From assembly GCF_000069225.1 (NCBI RefSeq), contig NC_010407.1, positions 2,976,001 to 3,040,000 of the forward strand: a stretch of DNA of 64,000 nt, written 5' to 3'. The stretch is from Clavibacter sepedonicus. GTDB taxonomy: Bacteria; Actinomycetota; Actinomycetes; Actinomycetales; Microbacteriaceae. Below are positions 8,099-15,337 of this stretch, piece after piece. Within the stretch, counting starts at the first letter, position 1, and the number at the start of each line of letters is the position of its first letter. Under the pieces are notes generated by a model. The model was not told the origin of the DNA and ran no database searches. It was given only the letters and a program-made list of their open reading frames with translations. Made by a program: the position numbers and the translations under genes.

Positions 8099-9274
8099 GT
8101 GCGAATGGACCCGGTCACCAATCCCTACGTCCCCGGCGCAGGTCGCAAGCCCGCGGCCCTCGTCGGCCGCGATCGACCGATGGAGCGCTGGGGCATCGCT
8201 CTCGCCCGTCTCGAGCGCGGCACGGGCGCGCAGCCGGTCGTCCTGTACGGCCTGCGTGGGGTGGGCAAGACGGTGCTCCTCTCCGAGTACCGACGGCAGG
8301 CGGTGCGACGCGACTGGATCGTCGCGCAGGTGGAGGCCGGAGCCGATCGGTCCCTCCGCGAAGCCCTGGGAGAGGCGCTCCACGGTCCCCTGACCGATGC
8401 CGCCCGGCCGTCGGCGGGAAGCCGCCTCCTGAAGGCGCTGAAGACGGCGCTCTCCTTCCGCGCGTCCTACGACTCGTCGGGCACGTGGAACTTCGGGCTC
8501 GACCTCTCCGGCGTCGCGGGAGGCGGGGCGGATACGGGAGCGCTCGAGACCGACCTGCGCAAGCTCGTGCACGACATCGCGGACGGCGCGGCGGAGGACG
8601 GCGTCGGACTCGCGATCCTCATCGACGAGGCGCAGGACCTCTCCTCGGAGGAGACCACCGCGATGTGCGCCATCGCACACGCGGCCGCCCAGGATGGCTG
8701 GGCCGTCGTCTTCGCCTTCGCAGGCCTGCCCAGCCTGCCGCGCGTCCTCGCCGAGGCGAAGTCCTATGCGGAGCGGTTCGACTACGAGCGGATCGAGGCC
8801 CTCGATGACGAGGGGGCGCTCGCTGCGCTGACGCAGCCGGCCGCGGGCGAGGGCGTGCGCTGGGCCGACGAGGCCGCGGCCTTGATCGCGCGGGAGAGCG
8901 GCGGATACCCCTACTTCCTCCAACAGCTGGGCCAGGACACCTGGAACGCGGCCGAGGGAGAGGCCATCGACCTCGTGTCGGCGCGGGTCGGAGCGGCCAC
9001 GGGCAGAGCGTCGCTCGACACCGGGTTCTTCCGCGCGCGGTGGGATCGAGCGACCCGCGCCGAGCAGGACTACCTCCGGGCGCTGGCTGTGGACGGCGAC
9101 TCCGGGAGCGCGTCAGGGGAGGTCGCCGCTCGTCTCGGACGACCGGTCAGGAGCTTCGGCCCCGTCCGGGCGAGCCTCATCGCGAAGGGGCTCGTCTACG
9201 CGCCGGAGCACGGGATGGTGGCCTTCACGGTGCCGGGCATGGGGGCGTTCATCGAGCGGCAGCACGTCACGTGA
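8099..9274 (+). CDS. AAA/ORC-like ATP-binding protein of unknown role
   Basis: 391 residues from GTG 8099; ATG 8105 is an alternative two codons in. The P-loop is GLRGVGKT (51-58), Walker B is AILIDEAQD (172-180), and VVFAFAGLPSLP follows as a likely sensor strand. The C-terminal 100 residues (RAEQDYLRALAVDGD, SGEVAARLGRPVRS, ASLIAKGLVYAPEHGMVAF) read as a winged helix, as in ORC/Cdc6 and STAND-type regulators. Solitary ATPases of this kind occur across actinobacteria, often in accessory DNA, without an assigned function. No partner nuclease or toxin is adjacent. Codon use looks somewhat less GC-strict than its neighbours, and the AT-rich repeated leader adds to an impression of acquisition. 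Function unknown. Confidence 0.75.
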   Translation: MRMDPVTNPYVPGAGRKPAALVGRDRPMERWGIALARLERGTGAQPVVLYGLRGVGKTVLLSEYRRQAVRRDWIVAQVEAGADRSLREALGEALHGPLTDAARPSAGSRLLKALKTALSFRASYDSSGTWNFGLDLSGVAGGGADTGALETDLRKLVHDIADGAAEDGVGLAILIDEAQDLSSEETTAMCAIAHAAAQDGWAVVFAFAGLPSLPRVLAEAKSYAERFDYERIEALDDEGALAALTQPAAGEGVRWADEAAALIARESGGYPYFLQQLGQDTWNAAEGEAIDLVSARVGAATGRASLDTGFFRARWDRATRAEQDYLRALAVDGDSGSASGEVAARLGRPVRSFGPVRASLIAKGLVYAPEHGMVAFTVPGMGAFIERQHVT

Positions 9275-9313
9275 GTCGCACCATCGAGCTCTGATCCGCG
9301 TCCGCGCGCGGCG

Positions 9314-10021
9314 CTACGCGTCGGCCGCGTCGCGCACCGTCGCGGCGGTGCCGTCCACCACGAGGTCGGCGCGGCCGCGGGTCCCCTCGATGAGGCGCGC
9401 GTTGACGCCGTCGACGTCGCGGGCCCACGCCGCGGCGGCGCTCGGCGCCCGCCCGCCGGCCGTGTGCCGCTCGACGAGCCGCGCGAACCGCTCGTCGCCC
9501 GGCGTCGCACAGAACCAGGCCTCGTCGAACTCCGCGCGGAGCAGCGCCCAGGGGCCGTCGTCGACGAGCAGGTAGTTGCCCTCGACCACGACGAGGCGGA
9601 TGCCGGGATCCACCGCGACGGCGCCCGCGACGCCCTCGTCGACGGCCCGGTCGAACGACGGCGCGTACACCGCGTGGTCCGTCTCCGCGCGGATCCGCCG
9701 CACCAGCGCCAGCACGCCCCAGCCGTCGAACGTGTCGATCGCGCCCTTGCGGTCGTGGCGCCCCAGCCGGTCGAGCGTGGCGTTGGCGAGGTGGAAGCCG
9801 TCCATGGGCACGTACGCCGCGGTGCCGTGGCCCGCCATCGCGTCGACCCGTGCCACGAGCGCCCGCGCGAGGGTCGTCTTGCCTGCGCCGGGGCTGCCCG
9901 CGATGGCCAGGATCGCCCGCGCGCCCTCGCGCACGAGGCCGTGGGCGCGACGCGCGAGGCGGTCGAGGTCGCCCGTCTCGGGGGACGCGGGTCGCGAGCG
10001 GCCGTCGGGGGCGGGATCCAT
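9314..10021 (-). CDS. P-loop small-molecule kinase (uridine kinase/FrcK-like)
   Basis: A 235-residue protein of the uridine kinase/pantothenate kinase P-loop group. Walker A is GSPGAGKTT near residues 41-49. VPMDGFHLANATLDRLG near 71-87 is the characteristic substrate-binding stretch of the YfhA/FrcK-like kinases, and VVVEGNYLLVDDGPW near 142-156 matches their conserved strand and lid region. The substrate could be a nucleoside, a sugar or a vitamin precursor; sequence alone does not decide. It starts at ATG 10021, 38 bp from the divergent phosphofructokinase start. AGACT and GGGTGA precede the ATG, so a leaderless message is possible but weakly supported. Confidence 0.75.
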   Translation of the reverse strand: MDPAPDGRSRPASPETGDLDRLARRAHGLVREGARAILAIAGSPGAGKTTLARALVARVDAMAGHGTAAYVPMDGFHLANATLDRLGRHDRKGAIDTFDGWGVLALVRRIRAETDHAVYAPSFDRAVDEGVAGAVAVDPGIRLVVVEGNYLLVDDGPWALLRAEFDEAWFCATPGDERFARLVERHTAGGRAPSAAAAWARDVDGVNARLIEGTRGRADLVVDGTAATVRDAADA

Positions 10022-10059
10022 TCACCCAGTCTCGCGGACGCGTGCCCCATGATGGACGT

Positions 10060-11085
10060 GTGCGCATAGGAATCCTCACCTCAGGCGGAGACTGCCCCGG
10101 ACTCAACGCGGTCATCCGCGGGGCGGTGCTCAAGGGAACGACCATCCACAAGCAGGAGTTCGTCGGCTTCCGCGACGGCTGGCGGGGCGTCGTCGACGGC
10201 GACGTCATGCCGCTCGCGCGCCGCGACATCCAGGGCATCGGCAAGCAGGGCGGCACGATCCTCGGCACCAGCCGCACGAACCCGTTCGAGGGCGACGGCG
10301 GCGTGGAGCGGATCCAGGAGAACCTCGACCGCCTCGGCATCGACGCGATCCTCGCCATCGGCGGCGAGGGCACGCTCGCGGCCGCGAAGCGCCTCACCGA
10401 CGCGGGCCTCAAGATCGTCGGCGTCCCGAAGACGGTCGACAACGACCTCGACGCGACCGACTACACGTTCGGCTTCGACACCGCGGTGCAGATCGCGACC
10501 GACGCCATGGACCGCCTCCGCACGACGGGCGACTCCCACAGCCGCTGCATGGTGGCCGAGGTCATGGGCCGCCACGTCGGCTGGATCGCGCTGCACTCCG
10601 GCATGGCCGCGGGCGCGCACGCGATCCTCATCCCCGAGCAGAAGACGAGCATGGACGAGATCATCGGATGGGTCCGCTCGGCCTACGATCGCGGGCGCGC
10701 GCCGCTCGTCGTCGTCGCGGAGGGCTTCATCCCCGAGCACGCGTCCGACGCGCACGGCGAGCGCGGGCTCGACGCCTTCGGCCGCCCGCGGCTCGGCGGC
10801 ATCGGCGAGCAGATCGCGCCCATCATCGAGGAGCGCACGGGCATCGAGACCCGCGCCACGACCCTCGGCCACATCCAGCGCGGCGGCACCCCGTCGTCGT
10901 ACGACCGCGTGCTCGCGACGCGCCTCGGCCTCGCCGCGGTCGACAGCGTGCGCGACGGCCACTGGGGCCGCATGGTCGCGCTCCGCGGCACCGACATCGT
11001 GCACGTCGGCTTCGAGGAGGCGCTCCGCCGCCTGAAGACCGTGCCGCAGCACCGCTACGACGAGGCCGCGATCCTCTTCGGCTGA
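10060..11085 (+). CDS. pfkA: 6-phosphofructokinase (actinobacterial type, probably ATP-dependent)
   Basis: Phosphorylates fructose 6-phosphate to the 1,6-bisphosphate in glycolysis. From GTG 10060 the product is 341 residues and begins VRIGILTSGGDCPGLN, the usual PFK N-terminus. GGEGT (101-105) puts Gly at position 104, as in ATP-using enzymes, while PKTVDND (123-129) puts Lys at 124, as in PPi-using enzymes. The G104/K124 mix is known from ATP-dependent actinobacterial and trypanosomal PFKs, so ATP is the likely donor. Substrate motifs MGRHVGW and HIQRGG are intact. CATGAT at 10048-10053, 6 nt upstream, may be the -10 of a leaderless message. Confidence 0.92.
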   Translation: MRIGILTSGGDCPGLNAVIRGAVLKGTTIHKQEFVGFRDGWRGVVDGDVMPLARRDIQGIGKQGGTILGTSRTNPFEGDGGVERIQENLDRLGIDAILAIGGEGTLAAAKRLTDAGLKIVGVPKTVDNDLDATDYTFGFDTAVQIATDAMDRLRTTGDSHSRCMVAEVMGRHVGWIALHSGMAAGAHAILIPEQKTSMDEIIGWVRSAYDRGRAPLVVVAEGFIPEHASDAHGERGLDAFGRPRLGGIGEQIAPIIEERTGIETRATTLGHIQRGGTPSSYDRVLATRLGLAAVDSVRDGHWGRMVALRGTDIVHVGFEEALRRLKTVPQHRYDEAAILFG

Positions 11086-11138
11086 TCCTCGGCAGACCCC
11101 GGCGGCCGCCCTCGCTCGCGTCGCCCGACCACCCCGGG

Positions 11139-11144
11139 TAGCGT
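11139..11144 (+). promoter_or_regulatory. -10 box (TAGCGT), leaderless MDR reductase gene
   Basis: TAGCGT, then GACGGC, then the ATG at 11151. Confidence 0.6.
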
Positions 11145-11150
11145 GACGGC

Positions 11151-12176
11151 ATGACGTACCGCGCGCTCGTGGCCGAGCAGACCGTCGCCGACGACGGCAC
11201 GACAGGCATCGAGGTCGCGCTGCGCGACCTCCCCGACGAGCAGGCGACGGGCGGCGCCGCCGGCCCCGGCGACGGCGAGGTCGTGCTCGACGTCCTCTTC
11301 TCCAGCGTCAACTACAAGGACGGCATGCTGCTCGGCGGCCGGCCCGGCATCGCGCGCACCAGCCCGCTCGTCGCCGGCATCGACGCGGTGGGCACGGTCG
11401 CGGCGAGCGGATCCGACGCCTTCTCCCCCGGCGACCTGGTCGTCCTCAACGGCGCCGGCCTCGGCGAGAGCCGCGACGGCGGGCTCGCCGAGCGCGTGCG
11501 CGTGCCCGCCGATGCGCTCGTGCGCGTGCCCGACGGGATCACCGCCGCCCGCGCCGCCGCCATCGGCACCGCGGGCTTCACGGCGATGCTCTCGGTGCTC
11601 GCGCTCGAGCGCGGCGGCGTGGAGCCAGGGTCCGGCGACGTGCTCGTCACGGGCGCGGGCGGCGGGGTCGGATCCGTCGCCGTCGCGATCCTCGCCCGCC
11701 TCGGCCACCGCGTGGTCGCGTCGACCGGACGCGTCGACGAGCTCGGCGACCGGCTGCGCGCGCTCGGCGCCGCCGACGTGATCGACCGCTCCGAGCTCGG
11801 CGAGCCGGGGAAGCCGCTGCAGCGCATCCGCTGGGCGGGCGCGGTCGACAGCGTCGGCAGCGCGACCCTCGTCAACGTGCTCGCCCAGACCCGCTGGGGC
11901 GGCGTCGTCACCGCGGCCGGCCTCGCGCAGGGCCCCGACCTGCCGGGCACCGTGCTCCCCTTCATCCTCCGGGCCGTCACGCTCGCGGGCATCAACTCCG
12001 TCGAGGCGCCGGCCGCACTGCGCCAGGAGGCGTGGGCGCGGCTCGCGACCGACCTCGACCCCGCGCTCCTCGACTCCATCACCACGACCGTGCCGCTCGA
12101 CGGCGCGATCGCGGCGGGCGAGCGGATCCTCGCCGGCGCGTCGAGCGGACGCGTCGTGGTCGACGTCCGCGCCTAG
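11151..12176 (+). CDS. Zinc-free MDR oxidoreductase, acrylyl-CoA reductase (AcuI/YhdH) family
   Basis: 341 residues. AcuI/YhdH-family enzymes reduce acryloyl-CoA with NADPH. Diagnostic segments are SSVNYKDGMLL near residue 51-61, PLVAGIDAVGTV near 72-83, and the nucleotide-binding VTGAGGGVGSVAVAIL near 165-180, with the following STGR suited to NADPH. The catalytic zinc ligands of classic alcohol dehydrogenases are absent. In organisms without DMSP metabolism the natural role is unclear, perhaps detoxifying reactive acrylyl-CoA or an acrylate-like carbonyl. A -10 box lies 6 nt before the ATG. The gene ends 93 bp before the DUF1304 gene on the same strand. Confidence 0.85.
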   Translation: MTYRALVAEQTVADDGTTGIEVALRDLPDEQATGGAAGPGDGEVVLDVLFSSVNYKDGMLLGGRPGIARTSPLVAGIDAVGTVAASGSDAFSPGDLVVLNGAGLGESRDGGLAERVRVPADALVRVPDGITAARAAAIGTAGFTAMLSVLALERGGVEPGSGDVLVTGAGGGVGSVAVAILARLGHRVVASTGRVDELGDRLRALGAADVIDRSELGEPGKPLQRIRWAGAVDSVGSATLVNVLAQTRWGGVVTAAGLAQGPDLPGTVLPFILRAVTLAGINSVEAPAALRQEAWARLATDLDPALLDSITTTVPLDGAIAAGERILAGASSGRVVVDVRA

Positions 12177-12269
12177 CACCCGCCGCCCGGGCCCGCCGCC
12201 GCGCGCCGCCGGCCGCGCCCCGCGCTACCCTTGGCGCGACGCGGCACGGAGCCGCCGGAGTGAGGGATC

Positions 12270-12662
12270 ATGACCGCAGTAGCCGCCACCGGGACCATCT
12301 TCGTCGCACTCGCGGCCCTGCTCCACGTCTTCTTCTTCCTCCTCGAGAGCGTCTTCTTCGAGCGGCCCTTCGCCTGGAAGCGCTTCGGCGTGGCCGACCA
12401 GGAGAAGGCCCTCATCATCAAGCCGTGGGCCTACAACCAGGGCTTCTACAACCTGTTCCTCGCGCTCGGCGCCGGGCTCGGGCTGATCCTCTACTTCGTC
12501 GGCAACGTCCCCGCCGGCCTCACGCTCGTGCTGTTCACGACCGCGTGCATGGTGCTGACGTCGATCATCATCGCGAGCACGGGCAAGAAGTACCTCATCC
12601 CCGCGCTGATCCAGGGCGTGCCGCCGCTGCTCGGCCTCGTCTTCTTCGCCGCCGCCTCCTGA
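12270..12662 (+). CDS. DUF1304 small integral membrane protein
   Basis: 130 residues with about four hydrophobic helices (near 4-26, 58-77, 80-98, 108-128). KRFGVADQEKALIIKPWAYNQGFYNLFLALGA between helices 1 and 2 contains the family's conserved NQGFYN motif. Function of the family is unknown. The ATG at 12270 is preceded by GGAGTGAGGGATC, giving a ribosome site, and TACCCT at about 12225-12230 may be the -10, so this gene, unlike many neighbours, has a short leader. A strong hairpin follows the stop and separates it from the iron-linked haem oxygenase-like gene. Confidence 0.85.
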   Translation: MTAVAATGTIFVALAALLHVFFFLLESVFFERPFAWKRFGVADQEKALIIKPWAYNQGFYNLFLALGAGLGLILYFVGNVPAGLTLVLFTTACMVLTSIIIASTGKKYLIPALIQGVPPLLGLVFFAAAS

Positions 12663-12668
12663 TCCGTC

Positions 12669-12694
12669 GGCGGCCGGCCGCGATGCCGGCCGCC
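12669..12694 (+). terminator. Hairpin terminator after DUF1304 gene
   Basis: GGCGGCCGGC (12669-12678) pairs perfectly with GCCGGCCGCC (12685-12694), leaving a CGCGAT loop. It starts 7 nt after the DUF1304 stop. Confidence 0.6.
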
Positions 12695-12718
12695 GCGCTC
12701 TTCCGGAGCACCGGCGGA

Positions 12719-12737
12719 TGAGGTTAGGCTCACCTAC
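12719..12737 (+). promoter_or_regulatory. DtxR/IdeR-like iron box overlapping the promoter
   Basis: TGAGGTTAGGCTCACCTAC matches the DtxR/IdeR consensus TTAGGTTAGGCTAACCTAA at 16 of 19 positions. It contains TAGGCT (12725-12730), which probably serves as -10, and ends 3 nt before the ATG at 12741. Iron-loaded repressor bound here would block the promoter. That this box is functional is inference from established DtxR/IdeR sites. Confidence 0.75.
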
Positions 12738-12740
12738 ATC

Positions 12741-13400
12741 ATGACCGTCGTCTCCCTCACCGAGGCCCTCCGCGACCGAGCACGACCGCGCGCCGAGTCG
12801 ACCGACGCGGACGAGTTCATGACCGCGCTCGTCACGGGCCGCGGCTGCCGTGACGACTACGTCGCCCTCGTCGCGCAGCACTACTTCATCTACCGCGCCA
12901 TCGAGCAGGCGACCGAGCGCATGGCGGCGGATCCCGTCGCCGCGCGCTTCATCAGCACCCGCCTCACGCGCCTCCCCGCGATCGAGGCCGACCTCGACTT
13001 CCTCGTCGGGCCGGACTGGCGAGACATCGTGCGGCCGCTCGCGAGCACCGCCGCGTACGTCGAGCGGATCGAGCAGGTCGCCTCGGTCTGGGTCGGCGGC
13101 TTCATCGCGCACCACTACACGCGCTACCTCGGCGACCTGTCCGGCGGCCGCCTCCTCCGTTCGCTCCTGCAGCGGCAGTTCGGCTTCGACACGAACGGCG
13201 TCGGCCTGTACCTCTTCGCGGAGATCGCCGAGCCGCGCCGGTTCTGCAGCACCTACCGCGAGGCGCTCGACCAGGCGCCGTGGGACGACGACGAGCGCGC
13301 CCGCGTCGTGGCCGAGGTCGAGAACGCGTACCGGCTCACCACGGACGTCTTCGCGGAGCTCGCGCGCGGACGCGCCACGGCTCCCCTGAGCCTGGCCTGA
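12741..13400 (+). CDS. Haem oxygenase-fold protein lacking the proximal histidine
   Basis: 219 residues of the HmuO/HO-1 family, which cleaves haem to biliverdin, CO and iron. The distal helix is conserved: AHHYTRYLGDLSGGRLL (123-139), followed by the QRQFGFD stretch and the C-terminal helix AYRLTTDVFAELARG. At the N-terminus, aligning LRDRARPRAESTDADEFM with HmuO's LKQSTAQAHEKAEHSTFM puts Ala18 where the proximal haem-ligand His20 sits. No histidine occurs before H47. The enzyme may therefore be inactive, use another ligand, or have a different job such as haem binding or transfer. Its DtxR-like box shows it belongs to the iron-starvation response. The alignment was made by eye. Confidence 0.85.
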   Translation: MTVVSLTEALRDRARPRAESTDADEFMTALVTGRGCRDDYVALVAQHYFIYRAIEQATERMAADPVAARFISTRLTRLPAIEADLDFLVGPDWRDIVRPLASTAAYVERIEQVASVWVGGFIAHHYTRYLGDLSGGRLLRSLLQRQFGFDTNGVGLYLFAEIAEPRRFCSTYREALDQAPWDDDERARVVAEVENAYRLTTDVFAELARGRATAPLSLA

Positions 13401-13497
13401 TCCGACGCGTCCCGCCGTCCGCCCGCTCCGGTCGCCGGTCGTCTGCCGGCCCCGGGGCGTCCATCCGCCCGCCCGACCGCGTGTCCGGGGCCGGGCA

Positions 13498-13503
13498 TAG
13501 GCT
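13498..13503 (+). promoter_or_regulatory. -10 box (TAGGCT), leaderless nuclease gene
   Basis: TAGGCT, then CCGGTC, then the ATG at 13510. Confidence 0.6.
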
Positions 13504-13509
13504 CCGGTC

Positions 13510-14331
13510 ATGGACGGCTACGACCTCGACTTCCTCCCCATCCCCCTTCCGCTGCCCGAGGCCCCGGCCGACGCGCAGCCGGTGCGGCTCGACTACCTGC
13601 ACTTCACGGTGCTCATGGACACGGACCGCCGGCTCGCCGCGCTCACGGCCGTGAACATCGACGGCGCGCGCCTCGTGGACGTGGAGCGCTCCGACGACTG
13701 GCACCTGGATCCGCGCCTGCCCGAGGAGCAGCAGTGCGGCCCCGAGCTGTACGCGCGCAACGACATCGACCGCGGGCACCTGGTGCGGCGGCGGGATCCC
13801 GTGTGGGGCGACATCGCCGAGGCCGCGCGCGCGAGCGCCGACACCTTCGTCTACACGAACGCGGCTCCGCAGGCGGCGGAGTTCAACCAGTCCAAGGAGC
13901 TGTGGCTCGGCCTCGAGGACTACGTGCTCGAGAACGCCGACCTCGGCGACCGGCGCATGACGGTGCTCACCGGCCCCGTCTTCTCGGACGACGACCCGGT
14001 GTACCGGGGCGTGCGGATCCCGCTGATGTTCTGGAAGATCGCCGCCTGGGCCTCGGGCGACCGGCTCGCGACCACGGCCTACCTGCTCGACCAGGCTCCG
14101 GAGCTCGGGGACCTCGACCGGCAGTCGGCCACCGCGGACGCGCCCGAGCTCGGGCCGTACCGCACCTATCAGGTGGCGGTGGCGGAGATCGGCGCGCTCA
14201 CGGGCTACGACGTGGCGCAGCTCGCGGCGGCCGACCGGCTCGGCGTCCCAGCGACGGCACGTCCCGGCACGCCCGAGGACGGCCGCGACGGCTGGGTCGA
14301 GCTGGAGCGGTTCGCGGCGATCACGCTGTGA
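13510..14331 (+). CDS. DNA/RNA non-specific endonuclease (NUC1 family, beta-beta-alpha-metal)
   Basis: 273 residues. The NUC1 active site is complete: DRGH at 87-90 with general base His90, and the metal-binding asparagine N126 in AEFNQ, followed by the ELWLGLEDYV helix. The family cuts single- and double-stranded DNA and RNA with Mg2+. No signal peptide is visible at the N-terminus (MDGYDLDFLPIPLPLPEAPA is not hydrophobic enough), so unlike secreted Serratia nuclease this protein appears cytoplasmic or exported some other way. No inhibitor gene is adjacent. A -10 box 6 nt upstream suggests a single-gene leaderless unit. Role could be nucleotide scavenging or defence; not decided. Confidence 0.87.
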   Translation: MDGYDLDFLPIPLPLPEAPADAQPVRLDYLHFTVLMDTDRRLAALTAVNIDGARLVDVERSDDWHLDPRLPEEQQCGPELYARNDIDRGHLVRRRDPVWGDIAEAARASADTFVYTNAAPQAAEFNQSKELWLGLEDYVLENADLGDRRMTVLTGPVFSDDDPVYRGVRIPLMFWKIAAWASGDRLATTAYLLDQAPELGDLDRQSATADAPELGPYRTYQVAVAEIGALTGYDVAQLAAADRLGVPATARPGTPEDGRDGWVELERFAAITL

Positions 14332-14449
14332 CAGCGCGGCGCCTCGGCTCGGCCCACGAGGGGGCGGGCAGCGTGTGCAAGGTTCCTCCGCGCGGTCGGG
14401 GCCGACTGGCATGCTCACCGCAGCAGCCGCCCGTCTCCGAACGGAACCC

Positions 14450-15289
14450 ATGATCCCCGCCCGCTCGAAGCGCCTCGCGCTCGCCATGCTCCTCACCGCA
14501 TTCGTCACGCCATCGGTCGTCGGCGGTGCTGCGTCCGATGCATCGGCGCAAATCAGCCCGCTCCGCCTCCAGCGACCGGTGATGGCGGGTACGAAGATCC
14601 GCTCCGCCTCCGGGGCCAACTGCACAGCCGGCGCCGTCATGAAGTACTCCGGCATCGGGACCGCCATCTCCGGATTCGCAGCAGCCAAGCGCTACGTGCT
14701 CACCTCCGAGCACTGCGGTAAGAAGGGCGAGAAGTTCACCCTCGGAAGCACCGTGACCGGCACGGTGACGTGGGTCTCTCCCGACACCGATCTCGAGCTC
14801 ATCACCGTTCTGCCGACGTCGAGGACGTCGCGCTACTGCGGCCCCAGTCACTCCGGCACGCTCTTCTGCCAGAACGTGACCACCTACACGCCGCAAGCCG
14901 ATGGTCGGGTCGTCCTCTCCGCCTTGAATACGGGAAGCCCCATCACGCCGATCGTGAACCGCACCGGGAGCCCGGGCGATGAGGAGTCGTTCTGTCGCAG
15001 TGGCGCGGTCGGCGGCGTCGACTGCACCCTCATGCTCACCCACATCCCGAGCCCGGTGCTCGCCGGTCTGCCCGGTGTCGCGTCGGCGAGCCCGACGTCA
15101 CGACGAGCAAGCGAGGACGGTGACAGCGGAGCACCTGTCACCAGCGGCAGCGGGGGGTTCACCAACGTGGCGCTCTACGGGATCCTGTACGGCGGCGGCT
15201 GGTACGGCGGCGTATGGAAGAACCACTACATCACGATCGCCAAGTTCTTCGAGGAGACGTCCGGCTACAGCCTGGCGCCGGCTCTCTGA
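14450..15289 (+). CDS. Secreted Chp/Pat-1-type trypsin-like serine protease
   Basis: 279 residues from ATG 14450. An in-frame ATG at 14411 exists, but 14450 gives a clean signal peptide: basic ARSKR, hydrophobic core to about 27, and SDASA-QI at the cleavage site near 33-34. The S1 triad is visible: His88 in TSEHCG, Asp114 in DTDLELI, Ser226 in DGDSGAP. Six cysteines remain after cleavage (58, 89, 130, 140, 182, 192), enough for three disulfides. This layout matches the Chp/Ppa/Pat-1 proteases of Clavibacter, several of which act in virulence or host recognition. Codons are less GC-biased than in flanking genes. Substrate and host effect are unknown. Confidence 0.85.
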   Translation: MIPARSKRLALAMLLTAFVTPSVVGGAASDASAQISPLRLQRPVMAGTKIRSASGANCTAGAVMKYSGIGTAISGFAAAKRYVLTSEHCGKKGEKFTLGSTVTGTVTWVSPDTDLELITVLPTSRTSRYCGPSHSGTLFCQNVTTYTPQADGRVVLSALNTGSPITPIVNRTGSPGDEESFCRSGAVGGVDCTLMLTHIPSPVLAGLPGVASASPTSRRASEDGDSGAPVTSGSGGFTNVALYGILYGGGWYGGVWKNHYITIAKFFEETSGYSLAPAL

Positions 15290-15337
15290 CCCGCCCCTCC
15301 GCCGGCGTCCCGAGCGTGCCGTCGGCGGTACCGCCCG

